Assembly: GCA_017938405.1 (NCBI GenBank)
Contig: JAGBBP010000029.1
Location: 1 to 61,823 of the forward strand
DNA length: 61,823 bases
Direction: 5' to 3'
DNA from: Lachnospiraceae bacterium
GTDB lineage: Bacteria; Bacillota; Clostridia; Lachnospirales; Lachnospiraceae
Each line of letters starts with the position of its first letter. Positions within the stretch are counted from its first letter, which is position 1. The notes beneath the pieces are model-generated. The model had not been told where the DNA came from and ran no database searches. It saw nothing but the letters and a program-made list of their open reading frames with translations. Position numbers and translations under genes: made by a program. Below, piece after piece: positions 32,942 through 40,896 of this stretch.

Positions 32942-33508
32942 ATGAAGACAAAAAAGAGAATTGCTACCATCAGTGTGGTTTTGGTGCTGGCATGTGCGGT
33001 GATTGCGTTGTATCTGTACATTGACCGTTCCGGGAAGAAGGCGGAGGAGTCGGTGAATACGGTGGCAGAGCAGATTCTTGCAAAAGATTTGGAGAAAAAT
33101 TATCCGCCGACGCCTTATTCCGTGGCGGAGTATTACTGCGGCATCGTGGAGAGTATTTACAGTGCGGAGACTACGGAGGAACAGCTTGCGGCATTGGTAC
33201 GGAAGGAACGGGAATTGTTCGATGCGGAGTTCGCAGCGATTAATTCCTATGATTCCCTGCTTGCGGCTACCAAAAAAGAGTTAAAAGAAGCAGAGGAAAA
33301 AGGTCTGGTATTTACCGGATATATTTTAGATAAGGCCAGCAACGTTTCTAAGTGGAAAAAGGACGGACATGAGTACGCATCCATTATGTTCCAGCTGATG
33401 AGCCGTTCCGACACCGGAAGCGGCGGAAGTTACCGGAATCTGATTCTGAGAAAGGATGCTGACGGGAAGTATAAGATTCTCGGTTGGGAGACGGCGGACA
33501 TAGAATAA
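32942..33508 (+). CDS. Membrane-anchored hypothetical protein (DUF6715-type)
   Basis: 188 residues from the ATG at 32942. One N-terminal membrane anchor (about 7-29), then an outer helical domain with LEKNYPPTPYSVAEYYCGIVESIY and IMFQLMSRSDTGSGGSY. The pattern is common in Lachnospiraceae next to tsaD or rnz; function unknown. GGAGGG ribosome site. Confidence 0.65.
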   Translation: MKTKKRIATISVVLVLACAVIALYLYIDRSGKKAEESVNTVAEQILAKDLEKNYPPTPYSVAEYYCGIVESIYSAETTEEQLAALVRKERELFDAEFAAINSYDSLLAATKKELKEAEEKGLVFTGYILDKASNVSKWKKDGHEYASIMFQLMSRSDTGSGGSYRNLILRKDADGKYKILGWETADIE

Positions 33509-33576
33509 AATGATGGTTTGCATAACGATACATAGGGTGGAGAATGGCGTAATGTGAATTAACGGAGGCAAATAGC

Positions 33577-34587
33577 GTGCGAATTTTAGCAATTGAATCA
33601 TCCTGTGACGAGACCGCGGCAGCGGTGGTGGAGGACGGCCGTAAGGTACTGTCCAATGTGATTTCGTCACAAATCGATATCCATACATTGTACGGTGGCG
33701 TGGTGCCGGAAATCGCGTCCAGAAAGCATACGGAACGGATTAACAATGTGGTGGATCAGGCTCTTTCCGAGGCAGACATGACCTTGTCAGAGGTGGATGC
33801 GGTAGCAGTGACCTACGGTCCGGGCTTGGTGGGGGCTCTTTTGGTAGGCGTGGCCCATGCAAAGGCACTGGCTTATGCGGCAGGAAAGCCACTCATCGGT
33901 GTCCATCATATTGAAGGACATATTTCCGCAAATTACATAGAGAATTTAGGATTGGAACCGCCGTTTTTGTGTCTGGTGGTATCCGGCGGTCACACCCATT
34001 TGGTACGGGTGGCGGACTACGGAGAGTATGAGATTTTGGGCAGGACCCATGACGATGCGGCGGGAGAAGCCTTCGACAAGGTGGCACGTGCCATCGGTCT
34101 CGGTTATCCGGGCGGCCCGAAGATTGACAAGTTATCCAAAGAAGGCAATCCGAATGCAATTAAGTTTCCGAAAGGACAGATTGCGGATTCGCCGTACGAT
34201 TTCAGCTTCAGCGGCGTAAAGTCCGCGGTGTTAAATTATTTGAATCAGTCGGCAATGCAGGGGATAGAGATTAATCCGGCAGACGTGGCGGCATCTTTCC
34301 AGCAGTCCGTGGTAGAGGTATTGGTGGAAAAAACCATGGCGGCAGTGAAGAATACCGGTATGAAAAAGCTGGCTCTGGCCGGTGGTGTGGCGTCCAATTC
34401 CGCCATCCGCGCAGGCATGGAAGAAGCTTGTAAAAAGGCCGGGATTGCGTTATATCGTCCGTCCACGGTTCTTTGTACGGACAATGCGGCTATGATCGGT
34501 GCGGCAGCGTATTATGAGTTTAGGAAGGGCGTACGGCACGGTCTGGATTTGAATGCGGTGCCGAATTTACAGCTCGGTGAGCGATAA
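33577..34587 (+). CDS. tsaD: tRNA N6-adenosine threonylcarbamoyltransferase TsaD
   Basis: 336 residues from a GTG start with GGAGG upstream. N-terminal [20 protein letters not shown]; metal-binding HxxxH in [17 protein letters not shown]-terminal [15 protein letters not shown]. TsaD transfers the threonylcarbamoyl group to A37 of tRNA with TsaB and TsaE (20654-21821). Essential and single copy in most bacteria, which argues that this DNA is chromosomal. Confidence 0.97.
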   Translation: MRILAIESSCDETAAAVVEDGRKVLSNVISSQIDIHTLYGGVVPEIASRKHTERINNVVDQALSEADMTLSEVDAVAVTYGPGLVGALLVGVAHAKALAYAAGKPLIGVHHIEGHISANYIENLGLEPPFLCLVVSGGHTHLVRVADYGEYEILGRTHDDAAGEAFDKVARAIGLGYPGGPKIDKLSKEGNPNAIKFPKGQIADSPYDFSFSGVKSAVLNYLNQSAMQGIEINPADVAASFQQSVVEVLVEKTMAAVKNTGMKKLALAGGVASNSAIRAGMEEACKKAGIALYRPSTVLCTDNAAMIGAAAYYEFRKGVRHGLDLNAVPNLQLGER

Positions 34588-34595
34588 GGAGAAGT

Positions 34596-35291
34596 ATGAC
34601 AGCAGCGGGGATTGTATTGGCAGGCGGAAAAGGAAGCAGGATGCAAAGCGACGTTCCGAAGCAGTATATGGAGCTTCTCGGAAAGCCGCTGTTGTACTAT
34701 GCCCTGAAAGCCTTTGAGGATAGTGATGTAGAGCAGGTTGTATTAGTGACTGCGGAGGGTGATGAGGAGTATTGTAAAAAAGAACTGGTAGAGCGGTTCG
34801 GGTTTACGAAGGTAACAGCCATTGTTGCCGGCGGAGCAGAACGGTATGCTTCCGTGTGGAACGGGTTGAAGAGCCTGAAAGACAGAGAGCCGGAGTATGT
34901 GCTGATTCATGACGGTGCCAGACCTTTAGTGACAGCGGAATTAATTAATCGTTTGATTACGGAAACGGAGCATTACGGCGCTTGTGTGGCAGGGATGCCG
35001 GTAAAGGACACCATCCAGATGACGGATGAACAGGGAGTCATTACCCTGACACCGAAACGGGACAGTTTGTGGACGGCCCAGACGCCCCAAAGTTTTGAAT
35101 TTTCTCTTGTCTATGATGCTTATGAGAGGTTGATGGAAGAACCGGAAATCAACGTAACGGACGACGCTATGGTGGTAGGCATGTATCATGATATCCCGAT
35201 TCAGATGGTACGGGGGAGTTATACGAATATGAAAGTAACCACACCGGAGGATTTGGTGTTGGCGGAGGCGTTTTTGAAGAAGCGTGAATAA
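34596..35291 (+). CDS. ispD: 2-C-methyl-D-erythritol 4-phosphate cytidylyltransferase IspD
   Basis: 231 residues. Nucleotidyltransferase start AGIVLAGGKGSRMQSDVPKQY, VLIHDGARPLV, and C-terminal GSYTNMKVTTPEDLVLAE. It forms CDP-ME in the MEP isoprenoid pathway. Eight nt behind tsaD. Confidence 0.96.
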   Translation: MTAAGIVLAGGKGSRMQSDVPKQYMELLGKPLLYYALKAFEDSDVEQVVLVTAEGDEEYCKKELVERFGFTKVTAIVAGGAERYASVWNGLKSLKDREPEYVLIHDGARPLVTAELINRLITETEHYGACVAGMPVKDTIQMTDEQGVITLTPKRDSLWTAQTPQSFEFSLVYDAYERLMEEPEINVTDDAMVVGMYHDIPIQMVRGSYTNMKVTTPEDLVLAEAFLKKRE

Positions 35292-35393
35292 AGCGTATGC
35301 GGGGTGTGAGTGGCGCGAAAGAGTCGAAAACGGCAGGATGGCGCAGGGGATACAGCGGAAAAAGTGCGGTCGATACGGCAGAAAGGATTATTT

Positions 35394-38144
35394 ATGGGAC
35401 AGAAAAAGGTATTGGATTGGCAGTATTATTCGGAGAAGGCGATTCAATCGGTGGCGGAAGGTTGCGTTCTGCTTCGCAATGAAGGGAAAGTGCTTCCGTT
35501 TCGCAAAGGAGAAAAGGTAGCGGTATTCGGTAGAATTCAGCTGGATTATTATAAGAGCGGAACCGGTTCCGGCGGTATGGTAAACGTATCCCGTGTGGTA
35601 GGGATTACGGAAGGGCTAATCGAGAGCGGAGCGGTGGAAGTAAACCGCGAGTTATTGAAAGTATACGAAAGCTGGTGTATGGAGAACCCGTTTGATTTGG
35701 GTACCGGTTGGGGAGCAGAGCCTTGGAGCCAGAAGGAAATGGAACTTTCCGATGCCCTTTGTGAAAAGACAGCCGCTGAATCGGAGGTTGCTCTTGTGAT
35801 TCTCGGACGTACCGCAGGGGAGGATCAGGATAACCGTGCGGAAAAGGGTGCCTATTTCTTAAGCGACGGCGAAGAAGACATGCTTGCCAAGGTAAGAAAG
35901 CATTTCAAGAAAATGGTTGTGCTTCTGAATGTGGGTGGCATTATTGATATGAGTTTTGTGACTAAGTACGAGCCGGAGGCGGTGTTGTACGGCTGGCAGG
36001 GCGGTATGCTGGGAGGAACCGGTACGGCACAGGTATTAACCGGTCAGGTAAGTCCGTCGGGTAAGATGCCGGATACCATTGCCTATGCCATTGAGGATTA
36101 CCCGTCTCATCCGTATTTCGGAAGCAGGGAGCGGAATTTCTATTCCGAAGATATTTATGTGGGCTATCGTTATTTTGAGACCTTTGCCAAGGATAAAGTT
36201 ATGTATCCTTTCGGTTTCGGTCTGTCGTATACGACGTTTTCCATGGTGACCAAATCGGTGACTGCCACAACGGATACGGTTTCTTTTGAAGTGGAGGTAA
36301 CCAATACCGGTGATGTGGCAGGCAAGGAAGTCGTTCAGGTGTATTGTGAGGCACCGCAGGGGTTTCTCGGTAAGCCGGTAAGAGTACTTTGCGGTTATGA
36401 AAAGACGAAAGAACTGGCACCGCAGGAAACACAAATTATTACGGTGACGGTACGGGATGAAGATATTGCTTCCTTTGATGATTTTGGGAAGACCGGATAT
36501 AAGAGTTGTTTTGTGCTGGAAGCCGGGGAATATAATTTCTATGTGGGAGCGGATGTACGCAGTGCGGAAAAAGCAACATCTACCGATGTGGAGGAGACCT
36601 ATGTGGTGTCGGAACACGAGCAGATACTGGCACCGGAGCGTTCTTATCCGCGTATGATTCCGGAGGTAAACGGAGACGGTTATGTGGTAAAGTTTGAAGA
36701 GGTTCCGGCAACGGAGCCACAGGATATGGCACGCAGAGAAGAACGTATGCCGAAGGAACTTGCCTACACCGGAGATCAGGGAATTAAGCTGGCAGATGTA
36801 GCTGACGGTAAGGCTTCCATGGATGCGCTTATCGCCCAGTTTTCTGATGAGAATCTGGCCTGCATCATTCGCGGTGAAGGTATGAGCAGCCCGAAGGTAA
36901 CCCCGGGTACCGCATCTACCTTCGGCGGTGTAACGGAGGAGCTGGCCGCTTTCGGTATTCCGTGCGGTTGTTGTGCGGACGGTCCGGCAGGTATCCGTAT
37001 GGACTGCGGTACCAAGGCATTCAGTATTCCGAACGGTACGCTTCTTGCCTCTACCTTTAACAAGGAATTGATTTATGAATTGTTTACCTGCTTCGGTTTG
37101 GAAGCAGCTTATCATAAGGTGGATTGTATGCTGGGACCGGGAATGAACCTGCATCGTCATCCGCTTAACGGACGTAACTTTGAGTATTTCTCCGAAGACC
37201 CGTATTTGACCGGAACCATGGCATCGGCGGAGCTTCGCGGATTCCATTCCGCAGGGGTAACCGGTACCATTAAACATTTTGTAGGAAACGATCAGGAGTC
37301 CGGCCGTCATACTTCCGATTCCGTGATTTCCGAACGTGCCCTTCGTGAGATTTATCTGAAGTGCTTTGAGCATGCGGTAAAGGATGGTAAAGCAAAGACG
37401 ATTATGACCACTTACGGTTCCTTAAACGGAGTCTGGACCGCAGGAAACTACGATTTGGCAACAGCACTGTTACGTGACGACTGGGGCTTTGACGGCATGG
37501 TAATGACCGACTGGTGGGCGGCGATCAACCGGAGAAATCAGCCGGTGGATAAGAGTGATTTTGCGGCACTGGCCATGTCCCAGAATGATGTGTATATGGT
37601 AACCAGAGACAGTCTGACCCATGAGGATAACGTAATGGCATCTTTGGCAGACGGTTCTTTGAAACGTGGAGAATTGCAGAGAAATGCTGCGAATATTTGT
37701 CGATTCCTTCTGGGTACCCATGCATTAAAGCGTTTGCGCGGTATGGAGGATGAAATGGAACGTGTGAACTACACGGAAGAAGAACAAAATGACGGGGCAA
37801 ACGGGAATTATACCTATGAATTGAAGGATTATCTGGAAATTGATATGACCGGTGTGCATAGTAAGAAGGGAAGTCATCATACCTTTATGTTAAATATTGA
37901 GGAGAGAGCAAAGTATCGCTTTACCTTTACCGGAAGTTCCATGGCAAGTGAGCTGGCACAGATGCCGGTAACGTTGTACTTTATGGGTACGGTACACGAT
38001 ACCTTTACCTGGCACGGAACAAATGGGGAACCGATGTCCTTTACGGGAGAATACATGCTGACCTTTATGCCGACCAGAGTGCGTTTGGCCTTTGCCCAGA
38101 ACGGAATTGATTTTCATAAGATTGTAATTGAAAAGATAAAGTAA
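35394..38144 (+). CDS. Glycoside hydrolase family 3 with permuted domain order
   Basis: 916 residues from the ATG at 35394 (AAAGGA upstream). The GH3 C-terminal type alpha/beta domain comes first (SVAEGCVLLRNEGKVLPF, then VNVGGIIDMSF and GWQGGMLGGTGTAQVLTG), then a fibronectin-like domain (about 315-420). The TIM-barrel domain comes last, with GMNLHRHPLNGRNFEYFSED, GTIKHFVGNDQES and the nucleophile Asp706 in MVMTDWW. Swapped-order GH3 enzymes are known from rumen Butyrivibrio and Ruminococcus. No signal peptide. Likely beta-glucosidase or beta-xylosidase on imported oligosaccharides; followed 30 nt later by the GH120 gene. Confidence 0.92.
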   Translation: MGQKKVLDWQYYSEKAIQSVAEGCVLLRNEGKVLPFRKGEKVAVFGRIQLDYYKSGTGSGGMVNVSRVVGITEGLIESGAVEVNRELLKVYESWCMENPFDLGTGWGAEPWSQKEMELSDALCEKTAAESEVALVILGRTAGEDQDNRAEKGAYFLSDGEEDMLAKVRKHFKKMVVLLNVGGIIDMSFVTKYEPEAVLYGWQGGMLGGTGTAQVLTGQVSPSGKMPDTIAYAIEDYPSHPYFGSRERNFYSEDIYVGYRYFETFAKDKVMYPFGFGLSYTTFSMVTKSVTATTDTVSFEVEVTNTGDVAGKEVVQVYCEAPQGFLGKPVRVLCGYEKTKELAPQETQIITVTVRDEDIASFDDFGKTGYKSCFVLEAGEYNFYVGADVRSAEKATSTDVEETYVVSEHEQILAPERSYPRMIPEVNGDGYVVKFEEVPATEPQDMARREERMPKELAYTGDQGIKLADVADGKASMDALIAQFSDENLACIIRGEGMSSPKVTPGTASTFGGVTEELAAFGIPCGCCADGPAGIRMDCGTKAFSIPNGTLLASTFNKELIYELFTCFGLEAAYHKVDCMLGPGMNLHRHPLNGRNFEYFSEDPYLTGTMASAELRGFHSAGVTGTIKHFVGNDQESGRHTSDSVISERALREIYLKCFEHAVKDGKAKTIMTTYGSLNGVWTAGNYDLATALLRDDWGFDGMVMTDWWAAINRRNQPVDKSDFAALAMSQNDVYMVTRDSLTHEDNVMASLADGSLKRGELQRNAANICRFLLGTHALKRLRGMEDEMERVNYTEEEQNDGANGNYTYELKDYLEIDMTGVHSKKGSHHTFMLNIEERAKYRFTFTGSSMASELAQMPVTLYFMGTVHDTFTWHGTNGEPMSFTGEYMLTFMPTRVRLAFAQNGIDFHKIVIEKIK

Positions 38145-38174
38145 GAAAGAATTTCATATATGAGGAGGTTTACG

Positions 38175-40199
38175 ATGGAATATCATGTAGCGAAAACAGG
38201 AAATGACGGAGCTTTGGGAACAGCAGAACAGCCTTTTTTGACCATTTCCAAGGCAGCACAGGTGGCTGTGGCAGGAGATACGGTTACGGTACATGCCGGT
38301 GTGTACAGAGAATGGGTCAGACCGGCAAACGGCGGAACCGAGGAGGCAAGAATTACGTATCAGTCTGCCGGTGACGGGGAGGTTGTAATCAGCGGTGCGG
38401 AGCCGGTGAAGGATTGGAAAAACGAAGGCGGACAGGTATGGAGTACCGAGGTAGATAACAGTTTGTTTACGGACCGCAATCCGTTCAAGGAGGATTTGGC
38501 CGGTGACTGGTTGTTTAAGGGCGCCTTTGTACCGCATCTGGGAGATGTGTATTTGAATAAAATTCCGATGTACGAAGCGGAATCCGTAGAAAAGCTGACG
38601 AATCCTGAGGTTTGGCCGCAGGCAAAGTATCCGGAGGAATCAAAGCTTGTCTGGTATGCGGAAGCGGGAGATGTGACCACAAAGATTTGGGCGAATTTCG
38701 GTGCTGCGGACCCGACCAAGGAAGATGTGGAAATTACGGTGCGTCCGTTCTGCTTCTGGCCGGAAAAGACGGGACTTAATTATATTACGGTAAAGGGCTT
38801 TACCATTTGCCAGGGCGCTCCCCAGTGGGCTCCGCCGACGGCACTGCAGGAGGGTCTTATCGGACCGCACTGGAGTAAGGGATGGATTATCGAGGATAAC
38901 GAGGTTTTCGGTTCCAAGTGCGTCGGTATCAGCCTCGGAAAGGATATCAGTACCGGTCACAATGAGTGGACCGGCGGTAAGGGAAAGGGCGGTACCCAGA
39001 GAGAACAGGAGGTTATTTTCCGTGCCCTTCACGGAAACTGGCATAAGGACTTTATCGGAAGCCATATGGTACGCAACAATATCATTCATGATTGTGAGCA
39101 GGCCGGCGTGGTAGGTCATTTGGGCGGGGCATTTAGTACCATTACCGGAAATACTATTTACAGAATTCATCATAAGCGTGTGTTCCACGGCGCGGAAGTG
39201 GCTGGTATTAAGCTGCATGCATCTTTGGACACCCAGATTACCAATAACAAGATTTACGGCTGTTATCGAGCAATCTGGTTAGACTGGCAGGCACAGGGTA
39301 CCCGGATCAGCAGAAATGTGTTCTTTGACAATCTTTCCGAAGACTTCTTCGTAGAGGTATGTCACGGCCCGTATTTGGTGGACCACAATCTGTTCCTGTC
39401 GCCGATGAACTTCAGAAACATGTCCCAGGGCGGTGCTTTTGTACATAACCTGTTTGCAGGCAGAATTTTGCCGAAAGAAGAGTTAAACCGTGCCACACCG
39501 TATCATTTCCCGCACGAAACGGCGGTGGCCGGATACAACAATTTCTCCGGTGGTGACGACCGTTATGTGAATAACCTGTTCTTAGGTGACGGAGATAAGG
39601 ATGTAAAGCCGATGACCTTCTTCGAGCACTTACCGCTTCCGGAGCGTAAGGAGCGAGAGGATGGGGGCACGGTGATGGACGGTGTACCGGCGGACTCCAT
39701 CTGCTATTTGCATCCGGCGGGACTTTCCTGCTACGACAAGTATCCGACCGGTGATGAGAAGATGCCGTGGGAGTACACGGAGGAAGAACGTAAGGAACGA
39801 ATCGAGAAATACGGCAGTATCTTCCCGTTGGGACGTTGGGCAATTCCGGTGCAGATTAAGGACAATGCATATTTCGGCGGAGCGGTTGGCTGCAGCCATG
39901 AGCCTAATGCGAAGGTGTGTGCAGAGCCGGGCATTACGGTAACGGTTTCCGAGGATAAGAAGAGCGTAAAGGTATGCATCAAGAATGCAGAGTTGCTGGG
40001 CGGAGAAGGTTCGAAGTTGTTATTCGCAGATACCCTCGGTACTTCTTACCATGCGGAAATGGCTTACGAAAATCCGGACGGCACTAACATCGTATTCGAT
40101 ACGGACTTCTTTGGCAAGAAGCGTCCGGCAGGCAACGTAACCCCGGGACCGTTTGAGGTGATGGGTGATGCGAAGACGGATGCGGAGTTTGAGCTGTAA
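38175..40199 (+). CDS. GH120 beta-xylosidase (right-handed beta-helix)
   Basis: 674 residues from the ATG at 38175 behind GAGGAGG. It resembles Thermoanaerobacterium XylC throughout, for example MEYHVAKTGND, AVAGDTVTVHAGVYREWV and VGHLGGAFSTI. The nucleophile and acid/base positions of GH120 correspond to Asp370 (IWLDWQAQGT) and Glu394 (FFVEVCHGPYLVDHN), 24 residues apart (23 in XylC as I recall it). No signal peptide, so it acts on xylo-oligosaccharides in the cytoplasm. Probably one operon with the GH3 gene. Confidence 0.9.
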   Translation: MEYHVAKTGNDGALGTAEQPFLTISKAAQVAVAGDTVTVHAGVYREWVRPANGGTEEARITYQSAGDGEVVISGAEPVKDWKNEGGQVWSTEVDNSLFTDRNPFKEDLAGDWLFKGAFVPHLGDVYLNKIPMYEAESVEKLTNPEVWPQAKYPEESKLVWYAEAGDVTTKIWANFGAADPTKEDVEITVRPFCFWPEKTGLNYITVKGFTICQGAPQWAPPTALQEGLIGPHWSKGWIIEDNEVFGSKCVGISLGKDISTGHNEWTGGKGKGGTQREQEVIFRALHGNWHKDFIGSHMVRNNIIHDCEQAGVVGHLGGAFSTITGNTIYRIHHKRVFHGAEVAGIKLHASLDTQITNNKIYGCYRAIWLDWQAQGTRISRNVFFDNLSEDFFVEVCHGPYLVDHNLFLSPMNFRNMSQGGAFVHNLFAGRILPKEELNRATPYHFPHETAVAGYNNFSGGDDRYVNNLFLGDGDKDVKPMTFFEHLPLPERKEREDGGTVMDGVPADSICYLHPAGLSCYDKYPTGDEKMPWEYTEEERKERIEKYGSIFPLGRWAIPVQIKDNAYFGGAVGCSHEPNAKVCAEPGITVTVSEDKKSVKVCIKNAELLGGEGSKLLFADTLGTSYHAEMAYENPDGTNIVFDTDFFGKKRPAGNVTPGPFEVMGDAKTDAEFEL

Positions 40200-40211
40200 G
40201 GAAAATTTTTC

Positions 40212-40240
40212 TTGACAGATTAGAAACAGTTGGTTATAAT
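40212..40240 (+). promoter_or_regulatory. Consensus promoter of the 19-residue peptide unit
   Basis: TTGACA (40212-40217), exactly 17 bp, TATAAT (40235-40240): the strongest possible sigma-A match, 12 nt after the GH120 stop. Confidence 0.93.
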
Positions 40241-40289
40241 GACCATCGTAACGAATGTTTTTTGCTTTTATGGTTAGGAGGCGATTTAT

Positions 40290-40349
40290 ATGACAATCTT
40301 ATTTAAGTCGGATGTTGTATCGGTCGCCGTAGCTCTGTCCAATTTCTAA
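40290..40349 (+). CDS. 19-residue peptide gene in its own transcription unit
   Basis: ATG at 40290 preceded by AGGAGG with an 8-nt spacer; the peptide reads MTILFKSDVVSVAVALSNF and ends in TAA. A consensus promoter lies 50 nt upstream and a perfect-palindrome terminator 31 nt downstream, so this is a complete, highly expressed-looking unit of about 160 nt. The peptide is mostly hydrophobic with a short N-terminal Lys, too short for a full membrane span. It could be a small toxin, a signalling peptide, a leader peptide or the coding part of a dual-function small RNA. No homologue is known to me. Confidence 0.6.
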   Translation: MTILFKSDVVSVAVALSNF

Positions 40350-40379
40350 TTGCACAGGGAATCTTTTGGTGAGTTTTTA

Positions 40380-40406
40380 GGGCACGTCCGCGGACGTGCC
40401 CTTTTT
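40380..40406 (+). terminator. Terminator of the small-peptide unit
   Basis: Perfect palindrome: GGGCACGTCC (40380-40389) pairs with GGACGTGCCC (40392-40401), two-base centre GC (in practice a slightly larger loop), followed by five T. Confidence 0.95.
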
Positions 40407-40423
40407 GCGTGCAGGCAAAGTGA

Positions 40424-40708
40424 GCATAGAAGAGATTTCGGAAACTTGTTTCCGGAAATCTCTGATTATGCGAACGCGCCCACGACTGAGCGGCTATGCC
40501 GCGAAGTGCGTGGGTGAAGTGCCGGAGGCACTGCTTACACGCAAAGTAATAGTCATGCGAACGCGCCCACGACTAAGCGGCTGTGCCGCGAAGGTCCACA
40601 ACGTCCAGTGGACGTTGGTACTGGACGGACCGAAACGGAGTGAAGACGTGGGTGAAGTGCCGGAGGCACTGCTTACACGCAAAGTAATAGTCATGCGAAC
40701 GCGCCCAC
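40424..40708. repeat. Structured intergenic repeat region with 62-bp exact direct repeats
   Basis: Copies 40509-40570 and 40647-40708 are identical over 62 bp, 138 bp apart; the short segment ATGCGAACGCGCCCAC occurs three times (40468, 40555, 40693). Hairpins: 40424-40472 (GCATA/TATGC and AGAGATTTC/GAAATCTCT), AGTGCC-GGA-GGCACT in each copy, GCGGC-TGT-GCCGC, and CAACGTCC-AGT-GGACGTTG in the insertion that makes the second unit longer. CCCACG pairs with CGTGGG across each unit. It is more GC-rich than the flanks. An open frame runs through it only because of the repeats. The remainder of 40709-40896 shows nothing else. Confidence 0.85.
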
Positions 40709-40896
40709 TATTTTTCAACCCCGATCTAAATAAGAAGTTCTCTTTTTATCCCAACAAAATCAAGTAACAGAATCAAATGAAACACACAGCAAGGAAGAGG
40801 TCATATGCGACTGAACTCGGGGGGAGTCCGCAAAACGGAGTCATGCTCTCTGCGGGACAACTCTGCCTTGCACACAAACGAAAGGGGCAGGATACC

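Noticed and set aside
36036..37373. 445-residue - strand ORF
   Set aside because: Antisense shadow of the GH3 gene, rich in His/Arg/Ile without family features, whereas the + strand has full GH3 motifs.
40424..40708. Direct repeats as a CRISPR array
   Set aside because: Only two full copies, 62 bp long with unequal unit lengths and a hairpin insertion, and no cas genes in the window.
40396..40767. 123-residue ORF with repeated MRTRPRLSG and VGEVPEALLTRKV
   Set aside because: It only translates the structured direct repeats; no ribosome site, and the hairpins explain the sequence.
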